From NCBI RefSeq assembly GCF_910596095.1, contig NC_056539.1, positions 9,374,501-9,438,500 of the forward strand: a stretch of DNA of 64,000 nt. Reading direction: 5' to 3'. Below, one piece after another: positions 1-10,865 of the stretch. Positions within the stretch are counted from its first letter, which is position 1. Every line of letters begins with the position of its first letter. The notes below the pieces were generated by a model, which worked only from the letters and a program-made list of their open reading frames with translations, was not told the origin of the DNA and searched no databases. The DNA is from Thunnus maccoyii. Its lineage: Eukaryota > Chordata > Actinopteri > Scombriformes > Scombridae. The position numbers and the translations under genes are program-made.

Positions 1-180
1 TATGTTATGCTATATGATTAGTAAGTCTTAGTGAACAATTGATACTATCAACTTTAGCACCATGAATACATGTAAAAACAATATTTCTGCCTGATGAACA
101 TAAGAAAACAACAAAAGACTGAATGACACATAAATTATGTCACCTTACTTTCTGAATTTCATACATCATTTGAGACTTAC

Positions 181-3100
181 CCATGCACGTCTCTGACAAA
201 CTTCTCCAGCTGACGTGTTGACGCTTTAGCTTCAAAGTGTTTGACTTTCGGTTCTCCGTAAGCCCCAATATCCACATACAACTCCTCCTCTTGACCTTTG
301 GGGTGAACCATCCCTCTGCCTGGTGGCAACAGGAACGGACACAGCCACAGAGGGTAGACCTGACATAACAGAAAAGCCACTGAATGAATGAATTCAGGAG
401 TATGTAGTATAGACAGGAAGTATTTGGTGGATTCCTACATCGATGTCCTGGTGAAAGCGTGTGATGGCAGCCTGCAGATGCTTCATGGGTACGAGCATGT
501 CCTGGACCACGTGGTGCTGTTCGTAAAGCCGTCTGATGGTTTCTCCCTGCGTGAGCTTCAACAGAGAGATCTTAGGAGGAACCATCCAGCCAAAAAGCCA
601 GCGGAACACCGGGTTGTTTCCGAAGGGGATGATATCCTGGAGAAAAGACACAAATATACACAGACATACACACACATGTTAAAGGATGGTGCTGAAGTTG
701 CTTCCTGTGAGGCAGTCTGCTGATTGATTGATTAGTAGATTTACATTTTATTAAGTAATTGTTCATTTATCAAGAAAAAATACCAAATGTTTGCTGATTT
801 CAGCATCTCAAATATGAGAATTTGCTGCCTTTTCCTGATTTATAAAACTGAAAATTTAATATTGTGGGTTTTGGACTGTTGGTCAGACAACAGGAGTCAT
901 TTTAAAAACACACCTTCACCATGGAAACATGTGATTGACATCTCTTCTACACTTTTCCTTACATTTCTTAGATGAAACAAGTAAAACATGTATGAAAGCA
1001 CATTGGAATTTATGAGTGGCTGATAATCGAATAAAAAAAAAAAATCACCACTGAATACTTGATGTTAAAATTGAAATACCACAGAATTTACAGAATTGAA
1101 ATATTTTACCGATAAAAAAACAAATGTTTGTGGTTTGAATTCCCTTCTTTGAAACTTCTAGAAGATCATTTCAATAGGAGCAATTTCAAACACTTGTTTT
1201 TAGAGGGTGTGGGACGTTTCCAGTTGCTCATCTGAACTTGTCTTTCTTGGACCACGTAACCTGATCGTACAAAAGTCTGATCGATTCCATTAAGGCTTGA
1301 TTGTCCAGTGTGATCCCTAACCACACAAAAAAACAAATAAACCCCACAGAGCTTCGGTACAGACTGAAAAATCTCAACAACTATTAGATGAATTGCCATG
1401 AAATATCTTACAGACATTCATCTTCCCATCAGGATTGTTATGACTCAACTTAGTGTTTAGTGCTAATTAGCAAGCTAACATATTTAATATTACAATTATA
1501 CGACTCATACGAATACTGTTGTTTATTTGTACTGTCTTTTCATTTAAGAAGTGTTAAATTTCTACAGTGTGAGCTTCATGTGCTGAAGACGTTTAGTACA
1601 AATCCAGTTGCACTCCTCTTATCGTCCACCAGAGGGAAGTCCCAACTCACCAACCACTGGCTTTCTCATGTCAAGATGTCCAACACATCAATGATTTCCA
1701 CTACACATTGTTGATTAACAGTTTAATCACACCATCTATCAGCCCTTTTTCTATGTGGTCACTTTCCTCTGCTACACTGTCTGCAAAAACAAAATCCTTT
1801 CCATAAAAGAGAGCACCCAAAATCCCAGAGGTAGTTCCTGGAGATAATTGTCAAACCAGTTCTATGCATAATTCATCACACCATTTACTGTTACAGAAAA
1901 GAAAGGATGCCAAGCCCTTCTCACTAATAGCTAATGGTGTGTATATGTGAGTTTGTGTGTGTGAGACATAAAAAGCATTAGAGTGCAATAAAGAGAAGGA
2001 AGCAAGCGGTTGGTACAGTAAGATGATGACAAGCTAAAATCTGGCAGATATACACAGTCCTTTAATGTAATGCTTAAGCTAATGGAAACACAGCCCCTGT
2101 ATGTGTGATTATGTCTTGTAAGTACCTGAAGCTCCCAGAAGATGCTGCGTGTGTGTCTGTGGTAGTAATGTCTGAGAGGGATGTACTCGACTCCGGTGTG
2201 GTCGCCTGTCAGGTAGCTCTCCACGTGTTTAAAGAACCAGGGTTTAAAGTGCAGGCCGATTCTGTTAATCTGACGTCAAAGAGAAAAAAGAAGGAGGTTA
2301 AGTGTGATACAACCTTTGAAAACACATCTGCATACACGCTCACAAACATCTTACCTTATCAGGCTCTGCATAGTCAGTCATGGTCCCCGTCATAATGACT
2401 GCGGTATCCAGAGAGTACTGGATGCCCTCGACAAATGTGTTCTGCTTGTTCTCCGATGCCTCTGTGAAGCGTTTACAGATGTTCTCCAGACCTCTGACCG
2501 GCTCGTAGTGCAGCTTCACCCAGGGCTTAGCGGGGACTATTTTAATCTCAGCTGCAACCAGGAACCCCAGAGTTCCACAGGACCACGGGACGGCGTGAAA
2601 GAGGTCCGAATTCTCTTCCTGTGTGACAGTCACCAGAAAAATGCACTTTCTGTTTGAAGAAGGACAAACTGCACACAGATCTTTGGCACATTTGCAGTGA
2701 TGACTGTGGTCTTGAGCTTCTGGGTTTCTAATGTTAGGCTGTTTGTCTTGCATGTCGGCTTTTAAACCATTAGAAAACCTCACAGCATCGACCGTTTTAT
2801 CTTCTCATAAAGAGACCACTTTTTGGCTTTACTTGTGTGACAGTTACACAACAGAGTATTACACATCTCACTGAAGCTCTGGGGCTTGTATCACAAGTTC
2901 AGCTTAGTCTTTCTTCCTTTGGGTTACGAGGCTAGGGCTGCAACTAATGATTATTTTCATGCCGATTATTTTCTAAATTAGTCACCTGATCATTTGGTCT
3001 ATAAAACACACAGAGAACAGTGAAAAATGCCCATCAAAATTTCCTCGAACTCAATGTAACATCTTGAAATGTCTTGTTTTTCCCAACAAACAGTCCGAAA

Positions 3101-6100
3101 CAATTAATGAGCGTGTTCATGTGAAAGAGAAGTTCTTAATAATAAGAACATCATCCATGAGTGGAGTACTTAATATGTTATGAGATGAAATGGTGATACC
3201 CTCAGGGAGATTTGGTTACTGCAGCAGGAAAAAGTCATACTCAAGAAGTGAATTAAATATAATGGAATCACAATGTACAATACAGAACAGAATAAGAAAC
3301 AATAGAAACAGCAGGAATAATATCATATAATTGGCATTTTCAACATTTTTCATAATTTGACAATTTTGTCACAATAACCAAACTATTACGAACAAAAACG
3401 AATAGATAGTCTGTGCAAAAAAAGGCCTGAAGAAAAGAAATGAAGGCCTGATTTATAATTTACTGATCTAAATTTTTTTTCTAATAAAAGGAAAAGTGGG
3501 TATACTTTTTGTTTCAAAATATCATCTCATGGAGTCTAAAAAGACTGGATTCTGTCCCAAAAAAAGACACCTGGTGCAATTAATTGTACCTGTAATCAGT
3601 TGTAATCAGCATTATTTAGTCCCCTAGTGTGTTTACTCTCACTGTGCAGCATAGGTTACCATGGTGATGTTACCATGGTGATCCCCTGAAAAAGTGAGCC
3701 ACCCTTGTGATACCAGCAGAAAACTTGAGTCAAGCCCAACAATAGATAATCTCACTTCATGATACAAGCCCCTGGACGTACATCACATACACACACACAC
3801 ACACACACACAGTGCTCACCTCAGTGCAGCGCACTAAGCTGCCATCTGCTAGAACCACTTCATATGCAACACAGATGTGCTGAAAAAGCCCATAAATATG
3901 AGAGGATGACTCAATTCCTGTACCCATCACCAAACCACCTGCGAAAGGAGAGCGAATAAAAGATTTATTCTGCAGCAACTCAATTTCTTTCCAAGTGAGA
4001 ACAATAGTGGGCAAACATACGAGCAGAAAGCAGTGTTTGTCTGCTCTGAGTGTATATGTGCTGTATGAGCCTGCCTGGACATCAGGATAAATGAATGTAC
4101 GGCCTGATGGGAAAACATTAGATTGTTGATGCACAGTTTATGGCATCAGGAAATCCATTATGAAACCCGATCTAGGGGTTCTTCCAACACTGCAGCCATT
4201 TCCTCCCAGTTTCATCTTTTGAGCTACAACGTCAATCCTCTAACACGATTAGAGAAGTCGCTGAGGCTCTAAACAGGATGCAGTGATTGATGAAGGAGAT
4301 GCAGGATCTACATCACTGAACAATGAGCTGTGGAAACAATCATCTCTCTATTTCTAGAAACCCAAGAGACACAGATGATGTCACTCTATGATGGTTCCCC
4401 AGAACACAATCCACAGAATGAACTACATACCCACAGTGAGGTCGTCCAGCTCAGGCAGCACTGGCAATGTCCAGCCAATAGAGTTGAGGAGAGCGGTCAC
4501 CTGACCCATGTTGGCCAGTGGCTCAACTCTCACCACCTAAAAAACAAAGTTCCACCATCAGACTCATGACAGCAAATCACACCAGATACATTTTTATGAA
4601 TACTTAAAGGAAAAACTTCTGCCTTATTTTTGTAGTTTTGGCCATCGTTCCTATTGGTTAATAGTAAAATTGTATTCACCAAGTTAAATGCGCTAAAAAA
4701 AAGTCTAATGGGGCAGCATGAGAAGTCAGATGATTTTTGAGTTTTGAACCCTCAGGTTGGCCAAACTTAGTTGGAAGAAAAAACAACAGTAAAATGATAA
4801 ACTGAAGTGTCCCTTTAACACCCATTGTAGTTCACAGACTGATTTCCTTGATCAGCTTTTACCTTCTGAATTTTTACTTTTTTGCTCACACAATTGTCTT
4901 ATCCAATGAGGGATTATTATATTTTTGGGTGCACTAAATTTAAGTTTTACCTCAAAATTAAGTGGTTTAAATTATTTGGCTAAACTGTTGGCTTGTTTGC
5001 AACCTGTCTAATTATCTGTTGGCCTGTTGGAGCCTTGTCCTCGTGTTTCCAGATCTCAGTCGCTGCTTTGGTGAGTATAATGTAATCATAAGCAAAAGAA
5101 ATGATGGACTGAATCCAAAAAAGATAAGACTCTACAGCCATGCTGGCGGCTCTGTGAGACTGTGCTTACGGACAGTGGTGCTTTGAGATAAATGCTAACA
5201 CATCTTAGATTAGTGTGTTAGCATGCTAACATTTTCTACTATTAACTCAAACTATAGCTGATGCTGCTGGGAATTTAATTAGTTTAGCAAGTACAAGGTC
5301 TTATATATGGAAGACAAAGAAATAAAGTGAGATAAAATACACATTGTTATTTGTATTTCTTTTTTATGTATGCATCTAGTGTCACATAATTGCCTTTAGG
5401 TTCCACTTCCAGGATGGCCATGTTGTTGTGCATGCTGGCTCACTGTGATGGCTTATTGGGACACTTAAATGCACAATATGTAATTTCTGGGGTCTCTCAA
5501 TCAAAACAGTAACAAAAAAACGGAGTTTGATGACGTTGTGAAGTGGCATGGGATCATGGGAGTTGTTGTTTTTATTGTTAAACAACCAGCTTCTCTGAGT
5601 TAGGATTACGTTAGTGTTCATTGTTCAGGATGTTTTTACCGAGAGCCGAATTATTAGAGGTCTCCTCCACTCTAGAACAAACAAACGTGGTGATAAAAAC
5701 CGTTAAAAACACTGAATAAAGCAGTTTCACGTAAAAAAACAATGTTTCTCTGACGCTGTTCGGCAGTCACAGGACGTCCGGTAGGGGCTGAGTGTGTATA
5801 CCATTTGGTAGAGGTGGTATGACGCTATTGACAGGTGACCAAATGAAACAGACCATTACCTTGATTAAAATTACAGATTTCTCCTGGTTTGAAAAACATT
5901 TGGGATAATGTAAGTAAACAACTTAACAAAATATATAACATAGGTCTAGTTGTTTTTAGACATTTTAATGCAGAATAGTTACATGTTATAGCTTTAATGG
6001 AACTGAGACATTGTTAATGTTATTAGTTACACCTGTGCTAAGGTCCCTGCCTAAAGCTGATTGAAAATGGTTTAATGGCTAAGCAGATATGAAAATATGC

Positions 6101-8582
6101 CTAAGTCATATTTACATTTTTTAAACAAGGGCTGCAACTAACGACTATTTTCTCAATAAAATGTATATACATGGAGAAAAATGCCCATTATAACTTCTTA
6201 TAGCTCAAGGTAATGCGTTCAAATGTCTTATTTTGTCACATCAACAGTCCAAAATCCAAAGATATTCACTTTACTATAATGTATGACACTGAAAAGCTTC
6301 AAATTCTCACATTTAAGAAGCTGCAAACTATGAGTATTTGGCATTTTTGCTTAAAAAATGAGTAAAACGGTTATTCGATTATCAAAATAGCTGATTAATT
6401 TTCTGTCGATCGACTAATCTATCAACTAATTGCAGCTCTAAAACATCATTTCACAAATTTCACAAAAAGCATTGGAGAACATAACTTGTATGTGTTGGTT
6501 CCTCCTACCTGCCTCTTTGTGTCCACCTCCAGAATGTCCATCATATTGATCATGATGTTCTTGTGGGTTTTCTTGTATTTGCCTACTCTGAGAGATACAG
6601 TGAGCCAGCCAGGTCGACCCGTACACATGAAGGTCTTACCCCCCTCCTTCCTCCACTCTCGCACCTGAAATATGTCACAATACGTCATACAGAGAAGATC
6701 AGAACAACAGATAGACTGTACAAAGGATAAAAGGCATTTCACCTACCCTACTCAGCCATGATTACGAGTGGCTGTCAAGGCTTTCTTGGTATACAAGACA
6801 GAGGACATTCTTGGAGTTCAAACGCCTTAACTGGTAATTTGAAATGTTCAAAGTATGTTGTTTAAAGGCTGATACACTTCACGATTAAATTATCCCATTG
6901 TATGCTTAAATACAGTAAATATTAGCAAAACGTCTTATCGTCCAAGGGAATTGGAGGGAGATTTATAAAGAATAAACCCTGATAATGTCATCAGTTAACT
7001 TGACTTGGGCTTGGAGATGACAAATGTTTAACAGAAAGCCTGCATTACAAACTGGGGGTGTGGATTTTGAAAGACGTGGGTGTTAATCAAGAAGGAAAGG
7101 TATAATGAAGATGCTGTCAAGTTGCATTGTAATAATTGTAGGATCCAGTGTTTTTGGAGCTTGATCCATATTAGGGACTAAAAGTCAGGATATCTTCCGT
7201 TGCTTCAGTTTTGGACATTCTTTTTTAAATCTGTCTGTTGCAAGTCCCCAAACTTTATGAAAGTGCATACTAAATTGTTGGAGTGCCTGGTTTTGTTAAA
7301 CACCCAAACCCATTATGAAAGTAGCTGCTCAACTGTGGAAGTTTGGCCCTGCTGAATTTCAGTTACAAAGCAGCGATGTGCACAGCTCCAAATCTTAAGC
7401 AGAGTATCGGGTGCACGGTTGTAGTAAAGATAAAAAACGAAACACCATCATCAGTGTAATAAAAAACAGAAGAAATGACAATATATATATAAACAAACAG
7501 GTGAGGACAACCCCAAAGTAGCCTCTTCAAATGAAGGACGTGTGACCTCAGTAATCAGCAGAAACGATAACCTGTGTCACAGTGACATGGTGTCTTTTTG
7601 TTCCAGCTGAATTTCAGCCAACATCAATTTAAAGTCCCAGGGTCTCAGGTCTTGACCCTCTTTATCCCAAAACTTAATCCAAATCTAAATAAATGTCTTG
7701 GTTGTTAATTAGCCCTGTCATTGAAAGTTACACACCCAAAATACATTTTAACAGAATTACCATCAGTTATACAAATGAGCTGTAACAGCTATCTATGACG
7801 ACCATGACATGAAAAAAACACTAATATTTTAGCAACACTTTTCACTGAGATAGGTAAGAGGCTCTGGATTGGTGGTGAATTAAAGAAAATGTGTGATTTG
7901 ATCATTTAACATTAGCCTGTTGCATAAAGAAGAGGATAATAGATATAAAACAATTATGTAATAAGTGATTGATAAGACAACAGAGATAAAGCTGCATCAA
8001 TATTTGATCTCTTACATCACAATGTACTACTGACAAAGTTGCTTAGGGTCCATAAATAATACACACTATCCCATATAAGATTCAAGTAGCAATGTTATGG
8101 AGGTTTTTATTACCCATCATTCCTTGCAAACATGAACACATGTAATGTAGATAACTCAACTTTCTATTCATCATGTAACCTATTTGTAATGTAGGATAAT
8201 AATCATGCCAGTGACACTAAACATCCAACAATTACATAACATTAATTAATACATGTGTGACTCAATGTGTTATCATTCCTAACACATGTATGCTAGTGAA
8301 AGGGATTTAGACATGAATGGTGTTGTGCAGCTGGTTTAAATATCTGCCAAGAATAACTGAACTACATATAATCAGGTACAGGATGTGGGTATTACTCAAA
8401 TAAAGCTCCATTCGGTAAAATTTTAATTCTACTTAAATAACATGTCTGCCATTCATTCTGAGTTAGAGCTACTACACATTAACTTTTGCATGATGTGTGA
8501 TTATTTTCTGAGAGTTACTGATGATTACAAATGTCCATAATTATATTTTAATGTGAGAATATGCAGCAGACTGCACACACAC

Positions 8583-8650
<68 letters not shown>

Positions 8651-8933
8651 GTGCACACACACACCTGTGCACACACTGACTGGCTGTTGATGCCTTGCTC
8701 ACCTGTCTCTGGATGTCTCTTACACGCTGGTCGTGCAGTTTGGGCGCAGAGCACATCTTGAAAATCAGCCATGCTCGCACATAATAATACACGTCAAACA
8801 AGACGGAGAGCGGCAGGAGAAACAAACATACAAATATCCACCTCTGGTGAATGATCACGTAGTCGAGACCTTTGACTTTGATCCACAGCAGGAACATAAC
8901 GACCAGACCAGCTAAATACAACAGCGGATCCAT
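181..8933 (-). CDS. dhcr24: 24-dehydrocholesterol reductase (seladin-1), 8 of 9 coding exons, 3' end off window
   Basis: FAD-dependent, NADPH-using oxidoreductase of the ER membrane that reduces the C24 double bond of sterol intermediates such as desmosterol, the last step to cholesterol. Exons in transcript order: 8703-8933, 6509-6664, 4431-4536, 3820-3938, 2355-2618, 2126-2269, 439-636, 181-359; all have AG/GT borders and matching phases. They give about 465 residues; human has 516, so about 50 C-terminal residues lie beyond base 1. The start is ATG at 8931-8933. A hydrophobic N-terminal membrane segment covers about residues 4-20 and a second about 32-50. The FAD-binding PCMH region spans exons 1-4, including [17 protein letters not shown] (exon 2) and [14 protein letters not shown] (exon 4). 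Exon 7 has [19 protein letters not shown]; exon 8 has DIGAYGEP. The match to human DHCR24 is near-continuous. The first 180 bases of the window are intron with no coding signal. Confidence 0.97.
2881..3772. mobile_element. DNA-transposon remnant in dhcr24 intron 4, interrupted by another repeat
   Basis: Inverted ends GGGGCTTGTATCA (2881-2893) and TGATACAAGCCCC (3760-3772) are perfect 13-base complements and resemble a fish MITE family ending in GGGGCCTGTATCA. A GCTGCAAC-type element begins inside it at about 2936. No transposase is seen. Confidence 0.75.
2936..3120 (+). repeat. GCTGCAAC-type miniature element, copy 1 (truncated), nested
   Basis: AGGGCTGCAACTAATGATTATTTTC and a following GGTCTATAAAACACACAGA block match the left half of the 6.13 kb copy. 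The right terminal sequence is not evident, so it is truncated or decayed. Confidence 0.6.
3789..3811. repeat. (CA)n run abutting dhcr24 exon 4 donor
   Basis: On the minus strand a (GT)n run begins 9 bases after the exon 4 splice donor at 3819/3818. Confidence 0.9.
4604..4818. mobile_element. Short TTAA-flanked MITE in dhcr24 intron 2
   Basis: TTAA at both ends; left TTAAAGGAAAAACTTCTG against right complement TTAAAGGGACACTTCAGT. About 215 bases, non-coding. Confidence 0.55.
5465..5997. mobile_element. TTAA-flanked MITE in dhcr24 intron 2
   Basis: TTAA at both ends. Left end TTAAATGCACAATATGTAA and right complement TTAAAGCTATAACATGTAA are imperfect inverted repeats. About 530 bases with no open frame of note. 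Confidence 0.65.
6127..6440 (+). repeat. GCTGCAAC-type miniature element, copy 2 (complete)
   Basis: Left end AGGGCTGCAACTAACGAC and right end CAACTAATTGCAGCTCT are inverted repeats. The inside has the ATTCTCACATTTAAGAAGCT segment shared with other copies. It sits just 3' of dhcr24 exon 2's donor (6509), and the right end lies within 70 bases of that exon. Confidence 0.7.
6665..8702 (-). other. dhcr24 intron 1
   Basis: About 2 kb with no coding signal. It carries AT-rich unique-looking sequence and the long CA microsatellite at 8574-8648 near its 5' end. Confidence 0.7.
8574..8648. repeat. (CA)n microsatellite in dhcr24 intron 1
   Basis: Nearly uninterrupted CA run with two satellite CACCTGTG units on its right; it starts about 55 bases into the intron as transcribed. 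Confidence 0.95.
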
Positions 8934-9065
8934 CGTTTCTGGATCAGATCAAGTCTAAAACTATAAATATGTGGTTCAGCTTTTAGTCAGACTTCTACTG
9001 ACCGCTGGGGCATTCATGTAGGTAAACCTCGTATTGATTATTCCAACCCCAAAACCCGACTCCTC

Positions 9066-9078
9066 ATCACCCCGTCAC
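9066..9078. promoter_or_regulatory. Sterol-response-element-like site in dhcr24 promoter
   Basis: About 135 bases upstream of the dhcr24 start codon (the gene runs leftward) lies ATCACCCCGTCAC, which matches the classic SRE-1 consensus ATCACCCCAC at eight of ten positions and continues into a further CAC. DHCR24 is an established SREBP-2 target in mammals. The function here is inferred from motif and position only. Confidence 0.5.
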
Positions 9079-9101
9079 TGCGATAGGTGAGCGGTGCCTC
9101 T

Positions 9102-9217
9102 GCTTCACGCTGATTGGTCAATATTAGCAAATAGGCGGGACCGAACTCAAGGCTTCACGCTGATTGGTCTACTAGGTAATTCGAGAGCAGTAGCCTTTCT
9201 GAGCTTTAACCAATCAT
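9102..9217. promoter_or_regulatory. Three CCAAT (NF-Y) boxes, two in a duplicated 18-base module
   Basis: The 18-base string GCTTCACGCTGATTGGTC occurs at 9102-9119 and again at 9152-9169, exactly 50 bases apart. Each copy contains an inverted CCAAT box (ATTGG). A third CCAAT lies at about 9208-9217 in the opposite orientation (AACCAATCAT). NF-Y commonly cooperates with SREBP, and the cluster lies 170-285 bases upstream of the dhcr24 start, next to the SRE-like site. A divergent role for the rightward gene at 10.9 kb is possible but it is 1.6 kb away. Confidence 0.55.
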
Positions 9218-10355
9218 AAAGCAGAGAAACTGTCACACCATCCAGCCAGTCCTCATGCTGCTGTTACAACACTGTGCTATTTATCAGCAAGAGTACAAGA
9301 CAATAGAAATGTTATAATACTGACAGTCTGAGCATAAACTTATGTCACAGTTTTCTTGCACAAATGAAGATAAGAACTTCCTTGAATCCCCAAAGTTTTA
9401 TACCGTTCCCTGCATGAATGCAGGCAAATATGCAGCTGATTTGACCCCAATCAGCTTCTTTTTATTCCATATTGTCATTAGTAGCCTATATACATGGCGA
9501 TAGCAGGGCCGTAACGAGAAATTTAGAAATACCGAAGGCATGAGTTATCCCTCCCACACCCCCACCACAACCACCCAAAATTTTGACAAAATTAAAGTTT
9601 CTAAAATTAATTTTTGGGGATTTTTCAAATTTATTTTTGTTTATTCAGTCAAATGTTCAATTACACAGTATGTCACTTTTATTTTATATTTATTTATTAT
9701 ATTTTTATTGTGATTATCTTTATTTTTATTACCTATATATTTCAAATTTATATCCATTTTAATATTTGCACTTTATTTTGTTTTATTTACATTTTTTTTA
9801 TTTTGGTTAAACAAAAATTGAACTATGCTGAATATAAAAAAATGAAAGTTGCTTTGAAATATAATCTCTCCCTGGGTTGCTAAAACTTTCGTATTCAAAA
9901 CATTCATGTTCAAATTCAGAAAAAGTCTGACATGAGCTCAGTGTCGTCAGCTGTAGCTCTGGGTTTGATTCGTAGCCTTCAGAACCACATCAAAGGTTCC
10001 AGCAGTGTCTTAAAGACATGAAGCCTTTAATGAATTCTACTTGATTCTTATCAGCCTTGTTTGTGAGCAATACAGGAACAAATTGTATTCAATAACATTG
10101 TAAGGATGCTGTTTTGAGTAACTGGTGAAAGCTGGGCCTCTTTTATGAATCAACCAGTCAAACTTATCTAAGATCAAGGATCTGTGGCCTGTCAACACTG
10201 TTTGAATTTGTAACCTAAAATAATGAAGTCACAAAATCACCTTATGTTCTTATTTTTTTGTAATCGATGTAGGTCTGAATTCCTCTCTATTTGATATCCA
10301 ATATATCCTGTTCATGTTCAGAGAAACTGCACTCTCTCTCTCTTTCTCTGTCATT

Positions 10356-10395
<40 letters not shown>

Positions 10396-10865
10396 GCTAA
10401 AGTGGTACCCTTCAGACACATTAGACAGAGGGAGGGTGGGGCGCCAGTAAAGATTTCTTAATGGGCTCTGCTGTCCTCTCGTCCATCTGCCTTGATGATA
10501 AACACACAGCTACTCCACATTAGCCTGATGCGCATCAAAGCTTCACCATTTCATTTTTCTTTATTTACCTAACAAACCACCAATTTCAACCCTTTTCCAC
10601 AGGAGATCAGAGAAAGGACTAACACATGGACTATATAATCAGCTGTTTTTTCATCAGTATGACAGGTGGACAATGATGGGCTTCAGGCAGCATTTCCTTG
10701 TCTTGACAGGATTTCTGTAACTGTGAAGTAAATTATTTGGATGTCTGGTCACTGTCAGAGCGCATGGGGAGCGCACTCGGTGGGACTGTTTGTACGTGAG
10801 TGACACTATCCAGCCAGTCACAGCCTGCACAGTAACCTCAGAAACAGTTACAGTCCTGGAGGAGG

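Larger units (their letters stand above)
8934..10865. other. Intergenic region between dhcr24 and first TMEM61-like gene
   Basis: It holds the dhcr24 promoter on the left, a very AT-rich stretch at about 9590-9850, a CT tract followed by a (CA)n run at about 10332-10393, and TATATAA at 10632-10638, which could serve the rightward gene starting at 10866. No coding exon is recognised. Confidence 0.6.

Noticed and set aside
8541-8933. 130-residue frame with a Cys-Val repeat tail
   Set aside because: The first 77 residues are dhcr24 exon 1; the rest is translation of the (GT)n microsatellite after the donor.
9614-9883. 89-residue hydrophobic frame rich in Phe and Ile
   Set aside because: It lies in AT-rich sequence, which by itself gives such codons; no start context, homology or splice partners.
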